Positions 51,734 to 62,601 of a stretch of DNA of 64,000 bases are shown piece after piece. The position numbers and the translations under genes are program-made. The DNA is taken from assembly GCA_903772945.1 (NCBI GenBank), contig CAICTM010000231.1:24290-88289 (forward strand), given 5' to 3'. A model generated the notes under the pieces. The model searched no databases and had not been told where the DNA came from. It saw nothing but the letters and a program-made list of their open reading frames with translations. This stretch comes from Seminavis robusta. Taxonomy: Eukaryota; Bacillariophyta; Bacillariophyceae; Naviculales; Naviculaceae. Each line of letters starts with the position of its first letter. Position 1 is the first letter of the stretch.

Positions 51734-52371
51734 CCTTTTGCCGTCATCGTCATCAAGGCATGTCCAACCACCGCATCGCTTGATGAGGGGCGGCGCTGTT
51801 GGTTGCGTCGAAGACGGTCATCGTGTCATCGTGTCATCGTCATCTTTTGCACATTGGCTTTCCTTCTCAACTCACTAATTTGCTAAGTCTGTGAAGATTT
51901 AGAAAATATTTGTCGTTAAGTATCTAACTCAACACCAGACAGAGTGGTTAAGTAATGATGTCGCAGCATCAAAGATATATTCCTAAGTATCTTTGATACC
52001 AGATCGGAGGCTTGTACACACTTTTGCACAGTAGTAGCCTTTCACCAGATAACTCCCACATTTTCATCCCTTTTCTTTACCAGACGGCCCATTGCAAAAG
52101 CCGATCCAAGCAAAGCAGTCCATGCCAGGGAAGTCTTTGCACCATAGGGAATTGATATGGCTGCTACGATACGATATGCAAACCAGCACCAAGCAAGCGA
52201 GTAGTAGCATTGCTTTGACAACGAAGAAAGAACCATCGCATCTTTCTTCGATTGGTTTGGTGTTTTCCACACCAGACGATTGGCTGGCAAGGCCATCCAA
52301 CCATTGTAGCTAGTACATAGATAGAGAGACGAGAGAGCAGCGGGTCTAGAGGCTTTCCGAGTTACGCGACA
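51734..52371. other. Divergent upstream region with small inverted repeat
   Basis: Between the fucosyltransferase-like start and the DUF285 protein start. A hairpin of ATCAAAGATA and TATCTTTGAT lies at about 51968-51999. No gene seen. Confidence 0.4.
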
Positions 52372-53899
52372 ATGAGGGCGTCGCTCCTGATGGCGACTGT
52401 CCTAGTCCTGTTGTGCTTGGATGTTGCACAAGCTGGCATGGGCCTCAGAGGGAGCGGCGCCTCCAAGGGAGACGAGGATGGAGGAACCACCTCTGCCATT
52501 ACTAGTAGTAGTGATGGCAGCGGAGTAGACGAAGATCGTAGCGGAGAGACGACAAACAATCTTCGTCCACAATCCAAAGAACAGCCGGCAACCATCACCG
52601 ACACGGCCAAGAAGAAGACGCAGGATAATAAGAAGTTTCGGCTGCCCGGCCAACAAACACGCCGTGAAAAATGGTGTGCTCCCCATGAAACGGAAGCATG
52701 TGGTCAGAGCATGGGCCACTTGCTCTGTGAATACAACCCAGAAAAGCAAGTATACGCAACTCGATGTGTGCGTCAACCAAAAACATCCCTCCACCTCCAA
52801 CTCCATCCTCGCAACTACTGCGGCGCTTGTCGACGGTGCTTTCAAGACACGGACGAGCTACGGCATGCCGTCGCCGAGTATGTGGCCAACAACACCGAAC
52901 ACACCGATGTAGCGCACAACTATGGTTGGCCCATCAACAAGTGGTGTGTCAGTCGGATTACAGACTTTTCCAATCTCTTTGCTCATCAGCGCAAGTTTAA
53001 GGAACCCATAGGTAATTGGGATGTCAGTGCAGCTCGTAACATGTCTGGAATGTTCCTGAGCGCCTTTGCATTCAATCAAGACGTGAGTCAATGGAACGTT
53101 GACAAGGTAGTGGATATGAGTCGAATGTTTGACAGTGCCTATGCGTTCAACCAGCCACTTGAAAGCTGGAACACCGAGAGAGTAACCACAATGAGTCGCA
53201 TGTTCCGAGTCGCCAAGAACTTTGATCAAAGCTTGAGTAAGTGGAATACCAGTCAAGTCAAGGATATGTCCAACATGTTCTATAGAGGACACTCCTTTCA
53301 ACAGGCTGTCGCCTGGGATCTTTCACGGGTACAAGATATAAGTTTCATGTTTGCATACACCAGGTACGCTTTGGTTCCAGCCGATCGATCGGATTCATCA
53401 TGTTGGCTATTGGTTCCAACCGGGTCGGACCCTTCTTGACTTACTTCCTCTCCTTCTTGTTGCCCTACTTACTAGAAACTTCGATCACAACAGTGTTGTC
53501 AGGTGGGATGTGTCACGGGTACACACAATGCGTGGAATCTTTCAGAATACGAATGCATTTAATCAAGACGTCAGTTCTTGGGATGTCAGCAATGTCCGAG
53601 ATATGAGTTTTGCCTTTTACCGAGCCCTGAGCTTTCAAGAAGACGAAAGGAAGCAACGGGCGATCTTAACCAAGTGGGACTTGTCCAAGGTTCTTGACAA
53701 GCAGAACATGTTTGCCTTTTTGGCTCAAGGAGCGATGAATGCCACAGGCGTATCACAAGCCGAGGGCGTGATGCTCTCACATCCATCCTATGATGGCTCC
53801 CGAATGGCGCATGGGATGGCGGTAGAGAACCATGACAAGGCTTCGCCGTCGTCATCCTCGGCATCATCATCATCAAGTACACAAGGAACATCGGTCTAG
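52372..53899 (+). CDS. Secreted BspA-like (DUF285) repeat protein
   Basis: Exons 52372..53363 and 53476..53899 (AG|GTACGC, CTTACTAG|A), 471 aa. Signal peptide (MATVLVLLCLDVAQA) is followed by a charged region of ~90 residues and a Cys-rich part. From ~180 there are seven or so ~24-residue repeats of the pattern F-x-x-x-I/V-x-x-W-D/N-V/T-S-x-V/A-x-D/N-M-S-x-M-F-x-x-A-x-x-F-N/D-Q, the DUF285 (PF03382) signature first known from Mycoplasma and abundant in diatoms. The C-terminus is Ser-rich. Likely outside the cell, in adhesion or binding; role unknown. The intron falls inside a repeat. Confidence 0.85.
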
Positions 53900-54388
53900 T
53901 TGTTTAGAGCGGTTGTGGTACAACAAGAGAGCCATGGAGTATGATGCAAAGTGTGTCACTTCATGCGCCCTGTCCTACAATTCGATCCTCCTAGAGCGAG
54001 TTTTATCAAGCAAACATTCATCGTCAAAGTAGTAAACACAATATATCATTCATAATCGATTTGTAGCTTGGCGTGGTGCTCACCTTCAAACTCCGGTTGC
54101 TTGGGCCTCTGGCTCAACTGCACCACTAGCCAGAGGCAACACGGTGCTACACCAGCAGTTGCCAATGGCATCGTCCTTGGTTTTACGTGAACTGGAGTGG
54201 AAACACGGAACAGACTTCCTTTGCCTCGGAAGCTTTGAGGCGACGACTCGAGCACAACGCCCGTAGCGGCGCTCAGTGCATTCCCTGAGAGCTGGAGCAC
54301 GATCGACTGGGAATTTCTTATCAAATCAATCCATCGCACACAATGTAGTACTCTAAATTTACCTACGGTAGCTACTTGGCTCAGCTTT
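53900..54388. other. Convergent 3' flanks, no gene seen
   Basis: 490 bp without a convincing gene. Confidence 0.3.
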
Positions 54389-55120
54389 TTACTCCTTATC
54401 CATTTCTCTCATGACAATATGAGCAATATCCATGATAATTAGCATACTCCCATAGGGCATAAACGGCCGGAAGGCTGGTTTGGACATGAGAGCTCCCATG
54501 CTGACGGCACCCGAGATGACAATTTCTCCAGCTTCACCCGGATCCAATGTTGTACGTAATCCATATTTGACAACATGGAAACCTCCGAAAAAGGCACCAA
54601 AGACGGAACCTAAAAAAGAAACAAACCAAACCAAAACGAGTGAGGAAGCAGTAAAACTCAACATAGACGAACACAAGTTGCCAAACCGTCCATCTCCACG
54701 ACAGCAGAACAATACAGTATGTATCTCACCTGATCGAGTAGTTCCTTGCATGAGATAGCGAAACTTGGCCATGTTGGATGCCTTTTGCAGAACATCCGAC
54801 TGTCCTGCCGTTCTCATTCCATCCATGAATCCAAAGACACATCCCGTGATACTCCCAATACAGGCACCAAATGCCGCTTGTCGCAAGAGCTCCATGTGCG
54901 AGTATGGCACTTTGGTCGACTTTGCGGCGTTAGTGGTAGCATCGTCAGTGGTGGTGGTGGTACTAGGAATGGCAGGATTTCGTTCTTGCAGTGACAATTC
55001 CGTTTGTTGCGTTTCCCGTTGGAGCTCGCGAAAAAGCCGTTCCTTTTGGCCGTCCAAATCGGCTCCATCTTGAGGGATCCTGGACCAAGGAATGAAGCGT
55101 GCTCGATCCCAACTAGACAT
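54389..55120 (-). CDS. Small membrane protein, possibly Tim17/22/23-like
   Basis: Exons (minus) 55120..54730 and 54609..54389 (203 aa), TCAG|GTGAGA donor and TTTTTAG acceptor. The 120-bp intron has no stop and is a multiple of three, so an unspliced form would also be translatable, adding 40 residues. Two or three Gly-rich membrane segments occur: FGACIGSITGCVFGFMDG (~88-105) and SVFGAFFGGFHVVKYGL (~132-148), then GSMLIIMDIAHIV. G-x-x-x-G patterns of this type are seen in Tim17/Tim22/Tim23 import proteins. The N-terminal 80 residues are hydrophilic. The family call is tentative. Confidence 0.6.
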   Translation of the reverse strand: MSSWDRARFIPWSRIPQDGADLDGQKERLFRELQRETQQTELSLQERNPAIPSTTTTTDDATTNAAKSTKVPYSHMELLRQAAFGACIGSITGCVFGFMDGMRTAGQSDVLQKASNMAKFRYLMQGTTRSGEIHTVLFCCRGDGRFGNLCSSMLSFTASSLVLVWFVSFLGSVFGAFFGGFHVVKYGLRTTLDPGEAGEIVISGAVSMGALMSKPAFRPFMPYGSMLIIMDIAHIVMREMDKE

Positions 55121-55586
55121 GATGATTGATTCGATTCGAAGTGTATTGCTGGTCGGACAGGGACAAAACGAAGGGAGGTTTGTGGTGGTTGTTGTGTGTT
55201 GTGTTGTTGTTCTGGTTGATGGCTGGGACTCGGAGGCAACGTCACCAACTCGTGACCAAAAAGTTCCTTTGCAATGCTGTGAGGCGATTTGGGCAGCTTT
55301 GACAGCCTACATCCATGTCGTTTTGTTTCGGGGGATAGGAACCGGTACCAGCGGCACGGTGGACAAGTCGTACTCAGAGTAGCCTTTAAAAAATAGACTT
55401 CAACTATCAGCAGTTTTGTTTCATGTGACAGCGCAGCTTGTGTGCTCTGTGTGATCAGAGGACCTTTGCTTGCTTGGCGGGACACGTGCGCGGTGGCTTT
55501 TGGTCTTCACTGGATCACACAAAGATCATTTTTCGCAGCGGTGCAGCAGATCAACATCGTTCATCTGCAATAAGCGGAAGAACAAG
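55121..55586. promoter_or_regulatory. Divergent upstream region
   Basis: Between opposing starts of the small membrane protein and the trypsin-like gene (466 bp). GTTGTTGTGTGTTGTGTTGTT tract near 55190; no gene seen. Confidence 0.35.
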
Positions 55587-56903
55587 ATGCCGAATCCAAC
55601 TTCTAGAATGAGGATCCCGTATCTTGCTATTGTACTATCTCTTCTTTCAGTCAGTGCTCGTAATCACATTCGGTCTCACAATCGAAATCTTGATTTTGAT
55701 TCCAATGCTGTTAGTGGTGGTACCAATGAAGTTGATCTGAATGATCCAAACATTCGGGGTGGCGGTGATGCTGGTACTGTTCCTTGGTTTGTCCGCCTGG
55801 AAGGATCCAGTGTGTGTGGTGGATCTTTGATTCACGATGACTGTGTCTTGACTTCAGCATCCTGTGTGAATTCTGGCTTTCCCTCCACAGTTTTGGTTGG
55901 CCCAACCTCTTCAAGCAATGGTACCTCATATACTGTATCAGGAGGAACAATCCATCCCTCATGGACAGGGACTCCTGATGCCAACAGAGACATCAATTTG
56001 GCAGTTTTGAAACTGGCAACAACTTCTTCCAATTCCAAAGTCACCCTCAACAGTGACAGTGCTGTTCCGTCAGGAACTGATACTATGCAGATATTTGGAT
56101 TTGGACTTATCAACAACGCAGAATATGCCAGTTCCTTGCAACAAGCTTTTGTACCACACATTGCAGATTGTGCATCCAGCTATTCCAGCTACAATGCCAC
56201 ACAAACTATTTGTGCTGATGCCACTTCTGGTGCTACCTGTACAGGTGATTCAGGGGGACCAGTGCTGGGAGCTGATTTGCTGACTCAGGTTGGAGTGGCT
56301 TCCTTTGGTGTGGGAGCAACTTGTACTGGACGTACTGTGGTTGGATTTGTACGAATCAGCCATGTCTATGACTGGATCCAGAATGAAATCTGTGCATTGT
56401 CATCGAGCCCGCCAACCAGTTGTGCTGCGCCAACCAGAGCACCCACAAGGGCACCCACGAGAGCCCCAACCAGAGCCCCAACAAAGTCACCGACTAAGGC
56501 ACCAACAAAAGCACCAACAAAAGCACCGACCAAGGCACCCACTAAAGCACCCACCAAGGCACCCACAAAAGCACCTACAAAAGCACCCTACAAAGCTCCA
56601 TCCACCACAGCTCCATCCACCACAGCTCCATCGTTAGCTCCATCGTTAGCTCCATCGTTAGCTCCATCCTTAGCTCCATCACCAGGCCGAACTTCACCCC
56701 CAACACCCATCCCGACCCCAAGGCCCACCCCAAGGCCGGCCCCAACACCCGTTCCTAGTGGCTTTCCTACTCCGTTTCCTACACCAGAACCCACCGCCAA
56801 TACGGCAGTCATTCCTTGCTTCCTTGGTTCAGATCTGGTGTTTCATGTTACCCACACAATCGAAGAAGGTCTGGTAGCAATCCAAAAGTTGATTGGTGGC
56901 TAA
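55587..56903 (+). CDS. Secreted trypsin-like (S1) protein lacking catalytic His, with PTKAP-rich tail
   Basis: 438 aa. A signal peptide (LAIVLSLLSVSA) is followed by an S1 chymotrypsin fold: IRGGGDAGTVPWFV, CGGSLIHDDCVLTSASC, DINLAVLKL, CTGDSGGPVLG. The Ser (GDSGGP) and Asp (RDINLAVL) are present, but the usual A-A-H-C reads S-A-S-C, so the catalytic His is Ser. It is likely an inactive protease homologue. After ~300 a tail of about sixteen 4-residue units PT(R/K)AP, then SLAP units and PTPxPTPRP, leads to a final 40-residue segment. Such tails are frequent in diatom extracellular proteins and may span the wall. Start at ATG 55587; the frame is also open upstream. Confidence 0.83.
   Translation: MPNPTSRMRIPYLAIVLSLLSVSARNHIRSHNRNLDFDSNAVSGGTNEVDLNDPNIRGGGDAGTVPWFVRLEGSSVCGGSLIHDDCVLTSASCVNSGFPSTVLVGPTSSSNGTSYTVSGGTIHPSWTGTPDANRDINLAVLKLATTSSNSKVTLNSDSAVPSGTDTMQIFGFGLINNAEYASSLQQAFVPHIADCASSYSSYNATQTICADATSGATCTGDSGGPVLGADLLTQVGVASFGVGATCTGRTVVGFVRISHVYDWIQNEICALSSSPPTSCAAPTRAPTRAPTRAPTRAPTKSPTKAPTKAPTKAPTKAPTKAPTKAPTKAPTKAPYKAPSTTAPSTTAPSLAPSLAPSLAPSLAPSPGRTSPPTPIPTPRPTPRPAPTPVPSGFPTPFPTPEPTANTAVIPCFLGSDLVFHVTHTIEEGLVAIQKLIGG
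56430..56690 (+). repeat. 12-bp coding minisatellites (PTxAP and SLAP units)
   Basis: Tandem 12-bp repeats encode PTRA/PTKA units at 56430-56590. A second set encodes APSL units at 56625-56690 (GCTCCATCGTTA repeated). Copy number is probably variable. Confidence 0.85.
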
Positions 56904-57892
56904 TCTTGAGTGATTGATTGGCTATACGGTCTGTCAGAAACTCAAGTTGGTGAATCAACCCAAGAGAATCAAGGAAATGAGACAAGGCATGTTTGGTATC
57001 AATCGATTTGGTAGAGGCAAAGAAAGCAAGCGTTAGAATATTTCTACAAAACTAGCTAGTATGATGCAGCAAAACTTCCCCAGTTGGCTGCCTCGGTAAG
57101 TTGTTGAGAAAGAGCTATACACACTTGTAAGGTCACGTAAGGTACCGTAAGGTAAACAGTAATGGATAGAGAAAACAATGCAATCACAAAAAAAAAACGA
57201 GACAATTGACAGGCCATGGAACCGGCCTGACCTTGGTTGTCCCCTGGAGTGGCTACGAATGACCCACAGGGTCCCCATGTAGAAACGGTGTGCAATAAAC
57301 AAGCCCTAGTGCCTCGTGTCGGTGACCGAAAATGGTGCTACCTCCAATTGGAGAGACCTTTGTCAGCCTATTTCAAGGGTCCTAACAGTGAGGCTAGCAC
57401 TTGTATTTGACCACAAACATGTCCTATAGTCGTTACATAGCTGTTGGGTTGACTTGTGGACGAGTCCAATAGGTGGAGGTAGCTCCATGTGGAGGTAGCT
57501 CCGTGGAGATACCTCCAACCATCTTCCTTCAAGCTCCAGCACTCCAATACCATCCAAAACAAGCCTGCAACAGCAAGCAAACAAGACGATTAGACACCTT
57601 TAAAAGGCAGACCAAGGTGCCGTTCAGTTTCAGGTTTTCATGCGTACGTACCATCGTCATTGTCGGTGTTTTTCGGTTGTCGGTGGCAGCAGTTTCGAAA
57701 TAGCTCCACCAAAACCATCAGCAACAAGGCTCTACAACAGCAACAACAGATGCATTAGACCACAGCTGACAAGTTAAAAGTAGATCTCAGCTTTGAAACT
57801 CACCATTTCGTTGGTTGGCACATTGCCATCGCTAACTTTTCCTTGGTTTGGGGTTCGAGTCCCCATCCGCAATGGTTCACACTATTTGCAAG
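56904..57892. other. Intergenic, about 1 kb, no gene seen
   Basis: Contains direct repeats TGGAGGTAGCTCC (57473-57505) and GTAAGGT units (57125-57150). A T-arm-like hairpin at 57849-57865 is discussed under rejected. No gene seen. Confidence 0.35.
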
Positions 57893-59679
57893 CTACTTTA
57901 GTGTATTAAGTTCGCACACAGTTATAATCTCTTTGATATGCTCTCCCCAGTGATCAGGGCAATAGAATAATCCTCGCGAAGCACGTCCATTAGCATTGTA
58001 GGAATCTCCTCGGCAAGGCGGATGTTGACACTTCTTTTGTGTTGCTTTTGTGCAGCCATTGAATCGGCAGGTGCGTCGCTTTGGTCGGCCCTTGCCATCG
58101 TCTTCTCTGTCTGAATTGTCCCCGAATTTGTGTTCATCAACAATCGATCCCACTGAGGCAGCTGAAACTGGTGAGATCGAATCACTTCCACTAAGCTCAA
58201 CTAGATCCGGAATGTCATTGTCGACTGTGATGTACATTCCACCAGAAAGTGGATCGTCGGAATGGGTGTTGCGACAGAGGTCTGTAGACAACCTGTCAAC
58301 GAACTTGACAATGGTGAGATCTTTCTGCTGCCTTTTGGTCAACAACGCCAGCCACGTGTGTTAAGCTTCCAACAATTGGTGATCTTGTAGGATATGCAAC
58401 TGCTGTTAGCACCACGTTAAGCGATCGATACAGCAAGCCAACGATTACTTGCCGTCATCCCAGCCATGGTGGTAGCAATCCGGAACCACCCATTCCTTGT
58501 AATCCAACACTTTTCCAGCTTGAGTATACCTTGCCGTGCTTGGTCGATGGCATTGCTGTCGTCAAAGTATTCAGAAACAACCGAAGACCTCTCCACTTTT
58601 CTTTCACAAACTTTGCCAACAGAATCAGCAAACCGAGCAATGTAAGGATCTCCATGATGTGTAGATCCAGCGCCTTTGGTGGCAAGGAGGCACAAGACTT
58701 TCTTTCGGTTGTACTTGTAATCAATTGCCAGAAGTGAAGAGTGCCGCCTGTAATAGGAGACTCACATTCCAGCACCAAGGAAGATTCGCTCGGCCACTCT
58801 TCCATTGTCTTCGCAATCTCCTTGTTTGGATAATACTTGGTGGCTGTTTTCATCATTCCGATATACTCGTGTCCATTCTCTGCCATGGATCCACTCAACT
58901 GCTGGGACACTTGTGAACCATGAGTCGCCCTTAAAGTATTCCTTCTCACCCACTCTTGAGGCTTCCTTTCGCGAAGGATGCTTGTTTCCACAATGCTGGG
59001 TTTCCATGACAAGTCGCACTGTACAGGCAGACTGAACACCGAACTGGTTTGTGTACTCTTTGACTCTCATTGGTTCTACTCCTTCCTGGATCTCTGCATG
59101 GATAATAACTCCCAACGTTGCACAAGCAGCAGTCTTGAACTCTGTACCCAATGGCTCGGGCTTCCGCTTGATGTAGGAGAGATGAGGAAGGCCGCCATAT
59201 CGACTGGTTTGTGGCCGGTGGGCGCTCATGGTTTCGTCGAAGACCTTGAATTTGGATGCTGCAACCCACTTCTTTCTATTATCGTTGTAACCATTGACAA
59301 CCCCACGTACCATCTCCGTTCGATTCAGCTTGCTTGTCTTGAAATGCCCATGGAAAGACTGCCTTGATACTATAATTGAATCGATAGAAGGCCATTAACT
59401 CCTCGCCATGGACGCCAAGGTTGATCATCTCTGAAATAGTCCACTCTCTCGATGCTTTTCCTGCTCAAAGAGTTCATGACCGCCAACACGATAGGCAGCA
59501 GCAGCAGCAATAATGCCGATAAACTTCCAGAATTCATGCTTGGAGACTTTGTGAACTAAGTTGGGATTCTTTGGGCTTGTCTTCTTTCTCTCTTCATTGA
59601 CAACATCAATGTGTTGGTTGATTTGTCTTTGTTGCTGCTGCTCGGCGTCACCAGGCCACAATTGCTGAAGCAGTTTCAT
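57893..59679 (-). pseudogene. piggyBac transposase core and C-terminal finger, frameshifted
   Basis: Contains the catalytic core in several frames: 59679-59425 (up to GGHELFEQEKHRE), 59313-58762 (DDE core), 58750-58417 (YKYNRKKV to WITRNGWFRI) and 58345-57893 (finger CRFNGC...CQHPPC...CPDHWGEH). Breaks fall near 59440, 59310, 58760 and 58420. The zinc-finger part is intact in its own frame. Confidence 0.75.
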
Positions 59680-59744
59680 GTACCGGTAGTCGTACTGCTT
59701 GTTGCCCTTCGTGACTTTCTCAGTGTCGAATTGCCCAAAGTCAA

Positions 59745-59795
59745 AGCCGACAAGATCAACCTCTTGATATTCCTACAAGATCAACCTCTTGATAT
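59745..59795. repeat. 25-bp tandem duplication causing frameshift in transposase
   Basis: ACAAGATCAACCTCTTGATAT is present twice in tandem (unit of about 25 bp) at the end of the N-terminal frame. On minus, one unit would read EEYQEVDLVGFDFG in frame; the extra unit shifts the frame to a stop (ISRG then stop). Confidence 0.7.
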
Positions 59796-60719
59796 TCCTC
59801 GACAATAACATCTGGAGTATAGTTTTTGTATGGTTGGCTCCCAAATTTGGACGAGGGACTGCGACGAGAGCTCCTTCAGATCAGTGGAATCGTTGAATTC
59901 CACTACCCATTTGCTTCCGTCAGGTGCTTTTCGAAGGGTCTTGCCATAGCAAGGATGCTTGGTTCTGGTTTGGACTCTTGTATTGAGTCGCATTGGAGGC
60001 TTGCCTGGCATGAATTCAACCGTCCACTCATTATCAAGGAGCTCCTGCTTCTCCTGTTTGTAGATAATCATCTTTTCGCGGTGTTCCTCTTTGTATTCGA
60101 AGTCACGCTCATCTGTTGGCAATACATCTTCCTCAAGATCATTGTCTGCTCTGCTGGTAGGTTCGCTGACTGTTGGAGTTGTTGGTGGAGGTGTTTCAGT
60201 TGATTTAGCTGCCGCTGACTCATCGTCACTCGAATCATCATCACTGCTGCTGTGGATAGGAAATCCTGGAATCGAATCGCTTGTTGACTTGTCGTCTTCC
60301 AAATGCTTTGACCAATCGTAGTCTGGTGCCGAAGATTGCTCCGAGGCCAACGTGGCTTGCGGTGATTGCGGCGCCGGTGGTGGGCAGATTCTGTGGTTGA
60401 CCGCAGCCCGTCGCTTTGGCCGAACTGGAGTTTGGTTGTTGGTGGGATTTGTGGCTTCCACCGGTGGTGCTTCTGCCGGTGGTGGTGCTTCCTTCGATGG
60501 TGATTCTTCGGTTGGTGCTTGGGTGGTACCTTGCTGATCCACATGAGAAAGCTGCAAAAACGTCTTGACAACCTCTTCAGTCGATCCGTCTGCGTTTTCA
60601 AATTGGACCAGCCAAGTGTACTTTTTGCCATCTACTCGATCATGCCGAACAATGTGTGGTTTGGCTCTCTCTTTCACCCACAAGCCAGTGGTAAAGTTAG
60701 GTTTCCGTTCCTTTCCCAT
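59781..60719 (-). pseudogene. piggyBac transposase N-terminal part
   Basis: A 312-codon frame from MGKERKPNF (an ATG at 60839 would extend it). Rich in Pro, Ser, Asp and Glu; it contains a chromo-like or linker segment KKYTWLVQFENADGST and ends at the frameshift caused by the 25-bp duplication. Confidence 0.65.
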
Positions 60720-60839
60720 CGTCAGACTGTTCGATTTCAGAAGCAACTTGATAGTGGACGATTGGACGATCAAGCGAAGAACAGATTCACGCTGCAGCTC
60801 TCGGAATCTGCACGCGAATCCTGCCTTGGAACGTTCCAT

Positions 60840-61485
60840 TCTATCGGTTGCATGTAGATAAAGCTGCCTGCCATCTTGTCATTGGTTTATCGGTTCTCGA
60901 TGGACAAAAGCTTGAGACAGAACCAACACGTTTGCTCACTCCATGTGTTGAGGCTCAGTTGGATCTTTTGGTGGCCAAGATTGTGAAGTCACGGACCCAA
61001 AGTACTCTTTTTGCACAGTAAGGGTGGGTCTTTCAAAGATTGCACCATTGAGTTATCAGTTCGATCTTTCGAAAGATTGATGAAAGATTGATAGAAGACT
61101 ACTTCATTGAACTCGATCGATCTTCACAATGATGCCGAAACAGCGGCTGATGATAAGATGAATACTATTTTAGTTTCAGCGCTGGCTATATCATTGGCAC
61201 TTGCTTTCCGACCAGTGGAAATAGGTGTGTTTTGTTTGGATAATAGATTCGATTATGTTTCTTTTTGGATTTCGATGACGTCTTTCCTTGCATGCCTGTT
61301 TATTCTGCTGCTGCTTTGTTTTTGACTTTCACTCGTCACTTGTCGCTTCCACTCTCCTCATCAATTCCACCACAAGCAAGCAACCCAACAACAGCTTCAT
61401 ACTCCTTCCTCAAACGATTGCTTAGCAGGGGACCTTCATTTGGAGCAAGATTTTGATCATCAATCTGACGCAAACCAAGAAGTTG
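60840..61485. other. Region upstream of transposase, no gene seen
   Basis: Includes repeated GAAAGATTGAT units (61073-61092). No TTAA-flanked terminal repeat could be identified. Confidence 0.35.
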
Positions 61486-62385
61486 TCAACCGACCACCTC
61501 CTCCTCTGGTCCTGCTTCAAGATCAACCATTGATACTCCATTCCGAGGAGGTTGAGGGGGTGCAGGAGACAGTGTCGCATTAAACTCTTCCTCATGTTCG
61601 TCCCAGTCCTGGACAAAGTTTCTGTAATGAATTCGAGGTGGGATCAACCTGTCGCATGAGACACAGTACTGGCCACCTGCCAAGTATTTGTCAACCCATC
61701 TGGCTGGAAAGAGGGAGGGCCAGAGCTTGAACTGGCGGTTCTGGAGGAACGCAGGCAGTGGAGCGGGAAAGGAAAGGAAAACCCAAGTCATTGGAAGTGG
61801 TGGACCTCCATCAGTCACAACAACCTTCCGGACAGTCTTCATAGAGTCTAATGCTGCCCCTCCCATTCAGGTATGGGATCAAACTGGAGCTAGGCGTGGG
61901 TTCGTTGTTGGAGTAGTGGAGGAGGTTCCCGTGCTGGGGCTCAAAGTGCTGGGGATGGCCGTGCTTGGACCAACGGTACTCGGCGACAGGGTAGTTGGGC
62001 CTGATGTGCTGGGGCCAACAGTAGTGGGAACACCGGTGCTGGGGCTGTCTGTGCTAGGACCAACCGTTGTTGGGCCGCCGGTACTTGGAGACGAGGTACT
62101 GGGCACTCCGGTGCTTGGACTCTGAGTTGTGGGACCAACGGTGCTTGGGCTCTGAGTGGAAGGAGCGTCACTGCTGGGACTCTGACTTGTGGGGCCAACA
62201 GTTGTCGGGGACAGAGTGGTGGGAGCGACACTGGGTTCGCCAAGGGTCGCAGTGGGAACCGAGGTGCTCGGGATGGCCGTGCTGAGTGACGACTGATTGA
62301 ATGATTGCCTTTGGTCGCTGGAGCGAACTATTCGAAAACGATCGGGTGATGGTGAGTAAACAATGGCTGATGATGGCAGTTCCAA
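61486..62385 (-). pseudogene. Ser/Thr/Pro-rich repeat protein fragment with in-frame stops
   Basis: On minus, an open stretch 62385-61879 encodes about 17 imperfect units of the type SPSTxGPTT (mucin-like). After two in-frame stops 12 bp apart (61879 region), the same frame stays open to 61486 and includes CVSCDRLIPPRIHYRNF. No ATG opens the first stretch, and a TGA closes it upstream. Probably a decayed or partial surface protein gene; an intron could also explain the stops. Confidence 0.4.
61900..62250. repeat. Coding minisatellite, 8-10-codon-type Ser/Thr/Pro repeats
   Basis: Repeated GTGCTTGGACC / GGGCCAACGGT words in plus orientation, imperfect units of about 24-30 bp. Confidence 0.6.
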
Positions 62386-62601
62386 TCAATACGTTGCTAT
62401 ATTGGTTACTGCTACTAACTATACTTCTCCTGTCATTTCTTGTTCATCAAATCCTGTGGAAATTGCGACGGGATACAGCTTACAATTCAGCTTTACAGCT
62501 TTACAATTAGCAGGCTTATTCTAGAAAATAATCAATAACTGCTCACTTATTTGGAAATACAAACTTTACAACTCTTAGATCTTTAGACTAGTCAATGCAC
62601 A
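62386..62601. other. Short gap, no gene seen
   Basis: AT-rich; CAGCTTTACA occurs twice near 62482-62505. Confidence 0.3.

Larger units (their letters stand above)
57893..60719 (-). mobile_element. Decayed piggyBac-type DNA transposon coding region
   Basis: On minus the coding order follows a piggyBac transposase: a Pro/Ser-rich N-terminal part (from MGKERKPNFTTG at 60719), the DDE_Tnp_1_7 core (VVNGYNDNRKKWVAASKFKV, GGLPHLSYIKRKPEPLGTE, DSWFTSVPAVEWI, LLAIDYKYNRKKVLCL) and the C-terminal Cys-rich finger (RRTCRFNGCTKATQKKCQHP, GLFYCPDHWGEH). At least four frame changes break it, one caused by a 25-bp tandem duplication. Ends with TIR and TTAA could not be located, so the full extent is unknown. 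Some breaks might be introns. Confidence 0.8.

Noticed and set aside
57849-57865. tRNA T-arm-like hairpin (TGGGG TTCGAGT CCCCA)
   Set aside because: No matching 7-bp acceptor stem, D-arm or anticodon arm can be placed upstream; at best a tRNA relic or chance.
61688-62125. Plus-strand Gly/Val/Leu/Pro repeat frame
   Set aside because: It is the antisense of the Ser/Thr/Pro repeats; the minus-strand reading matches known diatom surface protein style better.
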